Assembly (NCBI GenBank): GCA_022561095.1
Contig: JADFRV010000066.1
Span: forward strand, 1-10,097
Origin: Chloroflexota bacterium
Lineage (GTDB): Bacteria > Chloroflexota > Dehalococcoidia > SM23-28-2 > RBG-16-64-32
DNA length: 10,097 nucleotides
Reading direction: 5' to 3'
Shown here: positions 6,089 to 10,097 of the stretch, piece after piece
Layout: each line of letters starts with the position of its first letter
How positions within the stretch are numbered: position 1 is the first letter of the stretch
Notes under the pieces: model-generated
Database searches by the model: none
The model's input: the letters and a program-made list of their open reading frames with translations, nothing else
What the model was told of the DNA's origin: nothing
Translations under genes and position numbers: made by a program

Positions 6089-6649
6089 CTACTCCGGGAT
6101 GATGAGCACGTCTCCCGGTTGCAGGAGCAGGGCTTCCTCCTCCGTAAGGCCGTTGACTGCGAGTATGTCCAAGAAGCTGACGCCGAAGAAGTCGGCGATG
6201 CCGGAGATAGTGTCGCCTTCCTGCATTATGTACTCGATCGGCCCCACCGGCTCGGGCGTCGGTGTAGGCTCAGGCGTGGGTTCGGGCGTGGGTTCGGGAG
6301 TGGGCGTGGGCGTAGGCTCGGCGGTGTCGTCGGCCACGGGGGTGTCGGTGGTGGGGGCAAGAGGGGGCTCCGGCGTGATCGCTTCAGGTGAGGCGATAGG
6401 GGTTGGTTCCGGGACGATGACTCCCGACGACTCACCGGGCAGGCCGGGAGGGCGGATCAGGAGCCACAACGCGAGCACGCTGCCGAGGAGCAGGGCGAAG
6501 ATAGAGGCGCGGAAGAAGGTGCCTGAGGGGGCAGCGTTGAGGGGATTCAGGCAGTCCGCACAGACGTCTTCGCCGTGGTCACTGCAGTAAGGGTTGCCGC
6601 AGCGAGGACAGCGCTGGGTTGCTTCCTGGTCGCAGAGGTAACAGTCCAT
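6089..6649 (-). CDS. Membrane-anchored LysM protein with N-terminal zinc-finger-like domain
   Basis: The protein has 186 residues in four parts. Residues 3-33 are a Cys/His cluster (C3, C6, C14, C17, C22, H25, C30, C33) resembling a B-box/AN1-like double zinc site. Residues 48-65 are a single membrane helix (ASIFALLLGSVLALWLLI). Residues 75-137 are a Pro/Thr/Glu-rich linker with EPTP repeats. Residues 140-186 are a LysM domain (YIMQEGDTISGIADFFGVSF ... LQPGDVLIIPE). The expected topology is zinc domain in the cytosol and LysM outside, where such domains bind peptidoglycan or other glycans. It follows rplL by 57 bases on the same strand. The start codon has only a weak AGG upstream, so expression may depend on readthrough from the ribosomal operon. 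The specific role is unknown. Confidence 0.85.
   Translation of the reverse strand: MDCYLCDQEATQRCPRCGNPYCSDHGEDVCADCLNPLNAAPSGTFFRASIFALLLGSVLALWLLIRPPGLPGESSGVIVPEPTPIASPEAITPEPPLAPTTDTPVADDTAEPTPTPTPEPTPEPTPEPTPTPEPVGPIEYIMQEGDTISGIADFFGVSFLDILAVNGLTEEEALLLQPGDVLIIPE
6255..6320 (-). repeat. Imperfect 6/12-bp tandem repeats encoding the EPTP linker
   Basis: The + strand reads repeated GGCGTGGGTTCG-like units, encoding PTPEPTPEP on the minus strand. This is a short coding minisatellite likely to vary in copy number; it is part of the LysM gene, not a mobile element. Confidence 0.7.
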
Positions 6650-6651
6650 GA

Positions 6652-6706
6652 CCTGTAAGGGGCGGCGGGCAACAGGGCGATGACCTCCCCTGCCGCATTT
6701 TACAGG
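6652..6706 (-). repeat. Inverted repeat in the rplL-LysM gap
   Basis: CCTGTAA (6652-6658) is matched by TTACAGG (6700-6706), and the inner parts also show GC-rich complementarity (GGGG/CCCC and GCGGC/GCCGC). This could be a hairpin at the end of the ribosomal protein operon limiting readthrough into the LysM gene. No long T tract follows, so the function is uncertain. Confidence 0.35.
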
Positions 6707-7114
6707 CTATTGCAGCTCTACGGTAGCGCCCGCTTCCTTAAGTTTCTTCTGCGCCTCTTCGGCGTCGGCTTTGGAGATCCCCTCTTTTACGTTAGTGGGA
6801 GCGGACTCCACCAGGTCCTTGGCCTCCTTCAGGCCCAGGGTGGTGACCTCGCGGACGGCCTTGATCACGTTGATCTTGTTGGCGCCGATGTCCTTGAGGT
6901 GCACGGTGAACTCCGTCTTCTCCTCCTCGACGGCGGCGGCCTCGGCGGGGGCGCCGGCGGCCGCGGGCGCGGCGACGGCGACGGGCGCGGCGGCGGTGAT
7001 GCCGAACTCGTCCTGGATGCGATCGTTGAGGTCGCGCAGCTCCAGCATGGTCATCTCTTTGATGATGTCCAACACCTGGTCTACGCGCTTCCCATCTGCG
7101 GACGCTTTAGCCAT
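6707..7114 (-). CDS. rplL: Ribosomal protein L7/L12 (bL12)
   Basis: The protein has 135 residues. An N-terminal dimerisation helix region ([24 protein letters not shown], about 18-38) is followed by an Ala/Pro-rich hinge (about 40-62). The conserved C-terminal domain contains [19 protein letters not shown] and [15 protein letters not shown], the surface that contacts translation GTPases. Dimers of L7/L12 bind L10 to form the ribosomal stalk. The start ATG has AAGGAGG (7123-7129) 8 bases upstream, right after the rplJ stop. The order rplJ-rplL is conserved across bacteria and explains coordinate expression. rpoB does not follow. Confidence 0.98.
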   Translation of the reverse strand: MAKASADGKRVDQVLDIIKEMTMLELRDLNDRIQDEFGITAAAPVAVAAPAAAGAPAEAAAVEEEKTEFTVHLKDIGANKINVIKAVREVTTLGLKEAKDLVESAPTNVKEGISKADAEEAQKKLKEAGATVELQ

Positions 7115-7129
7115 TGTTCTATCCTCCTT

Positions 7130-7699
7130 TTACGACTGTCCTTGGGCTGTTTCTAACTGTTTGGCGCGGGCCTCAATGAGGCCGGGCAGCTCGCTTAGGG
7201 CCGACTGGAGAAGCGACGACAGCTCCTGAAGCGGCGATTCCAGCAGGCCGACGAACGTGGCGAGCGGCGATTGGAGCTGTCCAGCGAGCTGGGCAAGCAT
7301 GACCGGTCTGGGCGGCAGGAGCACCAGCGCCTTCAGGTCGTCCGCGGATACCACCTGGCCGTCCATAAAGGCGCCCCTGATAGTGAAGGTGGGCGGCGCC
7401 GACCGCGCGTACTCCATGACCGCCTTGGCGGCCTCGGTCGGGTCGTCATAGCTGAGGACGAGGGCGGTGGGCCCCTCGATGATCTGCATCAGGTCCGGGA
7501 TTCCGGCCTGGTCGGCGGCCCGGCGGAGGAGGCTGTTCTTGATCACGCGGACCTCCACGCTGGAGGCGCGCAGACGTCGCCGCATCTGATCCATCTCCTG
7601 GACGCGCAGACCGCGGAAGTCGGCGCCCACGGTGATGCTGGCCCGCCCTATGATCTGCTTCAGCTCTTCGACCAGGTCTATCTTTCGCTGGGTTGGCAT
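7130..7699 (-). CDS. rplJ: Ribosomal protein L10 (uL10)
   Basis: The protein has 189 residues, slightly longer than most L10 proteins. The N-terminal rRNA-binding domain shows ITVGADFRGLRVQEMDQMRR (22-41), VIKNSLLRRA (52-61) and EGPTALVLS (75-83). The C-terminal helix that docks L7/L12 dimers contains hydrophobic repeats SPLATFVGLLESPLQELSSL (about 143-162). L10 is the base of the ribosomal stalk and, with L12, usually binds its own leader mRNA to repress translation; such a leader is present upstream (7771-7900). ATG 7699 has AGGAG 7 bases upstream. Confidence 0.97.
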   Translation of the reverse strand: MPTQRKIDLVEELKQIIGRASITVGADFRGLRVQEMDQMRRRLRASSVEVRVIKNSLLRRAADQAGIPDLMQIIEGPTALVLSYDDPTEAAKAVMEYARSAPPTFTIRGAFMDGQVVSADDLKALVLLPPRPVMLAQLAGQLQSPLATFVGLLESPLQELSSLLQSALSELPGLIEARAKQLETAQGQS

Positions 7700-7742
7700 G
7701 TGGCCGCTCCTGGCTTGGAGGCCTGAGGGCTTCCGCTACAAC

Positions 7743-7770
7743 AAAAAATCCCTTGCCCGGAGGCAAGGGA
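7743..7770 (-). terminator. Intrinsic terminator/attenuator upstream of rplJ
   Basis: On the minus strand TCCCTTGCC (7762-7770) pairs perfectly with GGCAAGGGA (7749-7757) around a 4-base loop and is followed directly by six T residues (7743-7748). This is a textbook rho-independent terminator, the best in the window. Lying between the L10 leader and rplJ, it probably attenuates stalk-protein transcription or tunes the L1/L10 ratio. Confidence 0.85.
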
Positions 7771-7900
7771 CGAGCAGTTCGCTCTGGGCTCAGGCTTAGC
7801 CTGGAACCCCGGTGTTCGCTTCGTCCGGGTTTGCCTAGGCGGGCCGGTGGTTTAAGCCCCGACTTGTCGGGACACCCGCTGTCTCGGGCTACCGAAAGCT
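7771..7900 (-). ncRNA. L10 ribosomal protein leader (autoregulatory mRNA element)
   Basis: The minus strand carries GAGACAGCGGGTG, typical of bacterial L10 leaders. Stems are visible: GCGGG/CCCGC (+ strand 7875-7879 and 7839-7843) enclosing CCCGA/TCGGG (around 7858-7871), and a separate CCCGG/CCGGG hairpin (7808-7812/7825-7829). In this family L10 or the L10(L12)4 complex binds a kink-turn region of the leader and represses the rplJ-rplL message. The class call is from position plus motif; boundaries are approximate. Confidence 0.75.
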
Positions 7901-7901
7901 G

Positions 7902-7907
7902 ATTATA
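7902..7907 (-). promoter_or_regulatory. Consensus -10 box of a probable rplJ-rplL promoter
   Basis: A perfect TATAAT on the minus strand overlaps the TAA stop of rplA (7903-7905) and would start transcription about at the first base of the L10 leader. No good -35 is seen at 16-18 bases (GCGCTT, GGCGCT or TGGCGC), so it may be weak or activator-dependent. Confidence 0.5.
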
Positions 7908-8625
7908 CGCCAGTGCCGGCGCCAAGCGCCAGGGTGGGCGCGACGTCCAGTTTGATGCTGGGCCCCATCGTTGAGGTGATGATCACGGACTTAACGAACT
8001 GGCCTTTGGCCCCGCCCGGCCTCTCCCGCACGATGGCATCGACAAGGGCGCTGAGGTTTTCCAGGAGCGCCTCCTCCGTGAAGCTGACCTTGCCGATGGG
8101 CACGTGTACCAGGGCGGTGCGGTCGGTTCGGAACTCCACGCGGCCCTGCTTCGCCTCCTGTATCGCCTTGGGGAGGTCATCCGCGTCGACGACGGTGTTG
8201 GTGCGAGGGTTGGGCATGAGGCCACGGGGGCCCAGCACGCGGCCCAGGCGGCCGACCTTGCCCATCATCTCGCGGTTAGCGAGGGCGATGTCGAACTCCA
8301 GCCAGCCGCCTTCGATCTTCTTGACCAGGTCGTCGGCGCCAACTACGTCGGCTCCGGCCTTCTCGGCAATGCGGGCGGCCTCACCTTCAGCGAAGACGAT
8401 GACGCGCTGGCTTTTGCCCAGACCGTTGGGAAGGAGGATGGTGCCGCGGAGCTGCTGGTCCGCGTGGCGGGTGTCCAGGCCGGTGCGGATGTGTAGCTCC
8501 ACCGTCTCGTCGAACTTGGCGAAGGCGTTCTCTTTGAGGAGCTTCACCGCTTCCTGCGGTTCATAGGCGCGGTCGCGGTCAAGCTGCTCCAGGACGGCGC
8601 GGTAGTTCTTTCCGTGTTTGGCCAT
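7903..8625 (-). CDS. rplA: Ribosomal protein L1 (uL1)
   Basis: The protein has 240 residues, close to the usual 230-235. Signatures are FDETVELHIRTGLDTRHADQ near residues 38-57, the L1 hallmark GRLGRVLGPRGLMPNP in the middle, and KSVIITSTMGPSIKLD near the end. L1 forms the mobile stalk that guides deacylated tRNA out of the E site. It can repress the rplK-rplA message in many bacteria. The start MAKHGKNY at 8625 was chosen over an in-frame codon at 8670 because the family begins there; it lies one base after the rplK stop, so translation is coupled. No separate strong ribosome site is seen. Confidence 0.97.
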   Translation of the reverse strand: MAKHGKNYRAVLEQLDRDRAYEPQEAVKLLKENAFAKFDETVELHIRTGLDTRHADQQLRGTILLPNGLGKSQRVIVFAEGEAARIAEKAGADVVGADDLVKKIEGGWLEFDIALANREMMGKVGRLGRVLGPRGLMPNPRTNTVVDADDLPKAIQEAKQGRVEFRTDRTALVHVPIGKVSFTEEALLENLSALVDAIVRERPGGAKGQFVKSVIITSTMGPSIKLDVAPTLALGAGTGV

Positions 8626-8626
8626 C

Positions 8627-9052
8627 CTAGCCACCAACCTCCACGCCCATGCTGCGGGCGGTGCCCTCAACCATGCGTATGGCGGCGTCGATGTCGTTGG
8701 CGTTGAGGTCCTTCATCTTGGCCTCGGCGATCTGGCGCAACTGGTTACGGCTGATAGTGCCGACCTTCTCCCGAACCTGGGCGGGGCTACCCTTCTCCAG
8801 CCCCAGGGCCTTCTTGATCAGGTCGGACGCGGGCGGCGTCTTGAGGGCGAAGGTGAAGGAGCGGTCCTCGTAGACGAGGATCTCGGCGGGGATGATGCTG
8901 CCGGCTTGGGAGGATGTGCGCTCGTTGTACTCCTTGCAGAAGGCCATGATATTGGCGCCGTGCTGGCCGAGCGCGGGCCCCACAGGCGGCGCCGGTGTGG
9001 CCTTGCCCGCTTCCAGTTGAAGCTTGATAACGGCGCGGATCTTTTTCGCCAT
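8627..9052 (-). CDS. rplK: Ribosomal protein L11 (uL11)
   Basis: The protein has 141 residues, exactly the usual length. [20 protein letters not shown] opens the N-terminal domain, followed by [22 protein letters not shown], the hallmark that contacts the GTPase-associated centre. The C-terminal rRNA-binding domain includes [20 protein letters not shown] and [18 protein letters not shown]. The start at 9052 is preferred to an in-frame codon at 9109, whose extra 19 residues lie over the end of nusG. It begins 4 bases after the nusG stop and is followed one base later by rplA. L11 with 23S rRNA is the site where translation factors and thiopeptide antibiotics act. Confidence 0.98.
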   Translation of the reverse strand: MAKKIRAVIKLQLEAGKATPAPPVGPALGQHGANIMAFCKEYNERTSSQAGSIIPAEILVYEDRSFTFALKTPPASDLIKKALGLEKGSPAQVREKVGTISRNQLRQIAEAKMKDLNANDIDAAIRMVEGTARSMGVEVGG

Positions 9053-9056
9053 GTCG

Positions 9057-9767
9057 CTAGAGCCTCTCCACCTGGAGGAAGTCCAGCTCCACGGGCGTCT
9101 CGCGGCCAAAGAAGGAGACCAGCACCCGCACCTTACCCTTCTCCGGGTTGATCTCGTCCACCGTGCCGATGAAGTCGACGAAGGGGCCGTCTGTGACGCG
9201 GACGCTCTGCCCCGTCTGGAAGCCGACTTTGATGCGGGGCTCCTCGGCGCGCATCTGGCGGAGGATGGATTTCACTTCCGCCTCGTCCAGCGGGGTGGGC
9301 GAGCTGCCGGAGCCGACGAAACCGGTCACTCCGGGCGTGTTACGCACGACGGTCCAGGCCTTGCTGGAACGGGCTTTGTCCTGTTCCCCTGCGGCCGGGT
9401 CGTCCTGGCGCATCTGGATCATCTGTACGAGGACGTAGCCGGGGAATATCTTGCGCGGCACTGTACGGCGGGCCCCGTCACGGATCTCTATCTCGTCTAC
9501 AGAGGGAACGACGACATGGTAGATGAGGTCCTCCGCGTCCATGGACTTGATGCGCTGCTCCAGGTTGGCTCGTGCCTTGTCCTCATAGCCGGAGTAGGTG
9601 TGGATGACGTACCAGGCACGTCCCGGCCGGAACATCTCCTCATCTGTGATGACGGGACGCTTGTCGGATTCCTCCGCTGCTTCCGTCTGGAGTTCAGGCG
9701 TGTCCTCTGCGGGGCTCTCTTCCAGTGCGGCCTCCGCGCTCTTCTTTCTTCTAGCCACCTTTACCAA
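9057..9767 (-). CDS. nusG: Transcription elongation/antitermination factor NusG
   Basis: The protein has 236 residues, longer than the common 175-180. An acidic, unstructured-looking extension (1-45) precedes the NGN domain ([20 protein letters not shown], 51-70, to FPGYVLVQM, 108-116, and [12 protein letters not shown], 141-152). The C-terminal KOW domain runs from [15 protein letters not shown] (189-203) to [14 protein letters not shown] (217-230). A charged insertion (120-137) lies inside the NGN domain. NusG binds RNA polymerase and links it to Rho or to ribosomal protein S10. The longest start is TTG 9767, one base after the secE stop; GTG 9758 (MARRKKS) is as likely, as neither has a strong ribosome site. 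Confidence 0.96.
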   Translation of the reverse strand: MVKVARRKKSAEAALEESPAEDTPELQTEAAEESDKRPVITDEEMFRPGRAWYVIHTYSGYEDKARANLEQRIKSMDAEDLIYHVVVPSVDEIEIRDGARRTVPRKIFPGYVLVQMIQMRQDDPAAGEQDKARSSKAWTVVRNTPGVTGFVGSGSSPTPLDEAEVKSILRQMRAEEPRIKVGFQTGQSVRVTDGPFVDFIGTVDEINPEKGKVRVLVSFFGRETPVELDFLQVERL

Positions 9768-9768
9768 C

Positions 9769-10092
9769 CTATGTAAGAAGCGTGTTATCGATGAGCCAGC
9801 CGAAGCCGATGTCGATGCCGCCGAGGGCGGCGCCTACAGCGGCGGCGACGATTAAGACAACGATGGTGAGGTAGGTGGCGTCCTGGCGGCTGGGCCATAC
9901 CACCTTGCGCAGCTCGCTAATGATGTCCATGACGAAGCGTGGGCGCCAGGAGGCGACAGCGCTGAGGCCAGACCGGCCCTCGCCACGGGGAGCGGCGCGG
10001 GCGGGGCCGGTACGGGGTATCGGCCGGGCTACGGCCCTGCCCCGGCTGCCCTTAGCCTTGCTAGGCGGGTGGCGTCTCAGAGCGCGGCTCAT
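9769..10092 (-). CDS. secE: Preprotein translocase subunit SecE
   Basis: The protein has 107 residues. The family block ISELRKVVWPSRQDATYLT (58-76) leads into a single membrane helix (about 74-101), as expected for the short bacterial SecE that clamps the SecY channel. The first 50 or so residues are a basic, Pro/Arg-rich extension (PRTGPARAAPRGEGR). The start could be ATG 10092 or a later codon; M55 would leave only the core and has no ribosome site. The gene lies at the edge, 5 bases from the window end, so rpmG or other upstream genes cannot be seen. nusG follows at once. Confidence 0.92.
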   Translation of the reverse strand: MSRALRRHPPSKAKGSRGRAVARPIPRTGPARAAPRGEGRSGLSAVASWRPRFVMDIISELRKVVWPSRQDATYLTIVVLIVAAAVGAALGGIDIGFGWLIDNTLLT

Positions 10093-10097
10093 CGCGC

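Noticed and set aside
6255..6320. Tandem repeats as a CRISPR-like array
   Set aside because: Units are 6-12 bases, contiguous and in frame, with no spacers; they encode the Pro/Thr linker.
7446..7925. Minus-strand frame across the rplJ start and leader
   Set aside because: Overlaps rplJ in another frame, is Arg/Pro-rich like a shadow, and runs through the L10 leader and terminator.

Overview
This is a GC-rich bacterial window whose genes fill almost all of the DNA. The gene order, the L10 leader upstream of rplJ and the larB-larC pair fit a Chloroflexota-like (perhaps Dehalococcoidia) metagenomic lineage. That assignment is inference from style, not from a marker I can prove.

Layout. (1) Positions 1-1306, + strand: the 3' end of larB overlaps a complete larC; both act in synthesis of the nickel-pincer cofactor of LarA-type enzymes. 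(2) Positions 1360-5344, - strand: an RDD-family membrane protein with a zinc ribbon has its own probable promoter. It is preceded by a tightly packed set transcribed in the order radC, amidohydrolase, SPFH/stomatin-like protein, HAD/Cof phosphatase. (3) Positions 5345-6088: a non-housekeeping island that is visibly richer in A+T. It holds a near-consensus + strand sigma70 promoter, a leader of about 200 nt that can fold into a multi-helix RNA, and a small gene with a perfect Shine-Dalgarno sequence. The island ends in an 11-bp inverted repeat enclosing two hairpins. The small gene reads as an NHLP-like (nitrile-hydratase-type leader) peptide with a Tyr/Trp/Cys-rich tail, cut in the middle by one in-frame TAG. 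(4) Positions 6089-10092, - strand: the classical string secE-nusG-rplK-rplA-rplJ-rplL, followed by a membrane-anchored LysM protein where rpoB might have been expected. An L10 autoregulatory leader, a TATAAT box overlapping the rplA stop and an intrinsic terminator/attenuator lie between rplA and rplJ.

How it works together. The right half is the translation/transcription core operon (protein export, antitermination, ribosomal stalk). The left half is cofactor biosynthesis plus general housekeeping. The middle island is the unusual part: a promoter, a structured leader and a candidate modified-peptide precursor, with no recognisable modification enzyme in the window. TAG is the commonest ordinary stop here (9 of 14 confident genes, including rplL, rplK, nusG and secE). 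The internal TAG is therefore unlikely to reflect genome-wide recoding; it is a nonsense mutation, a sequencing error or local readthrough.
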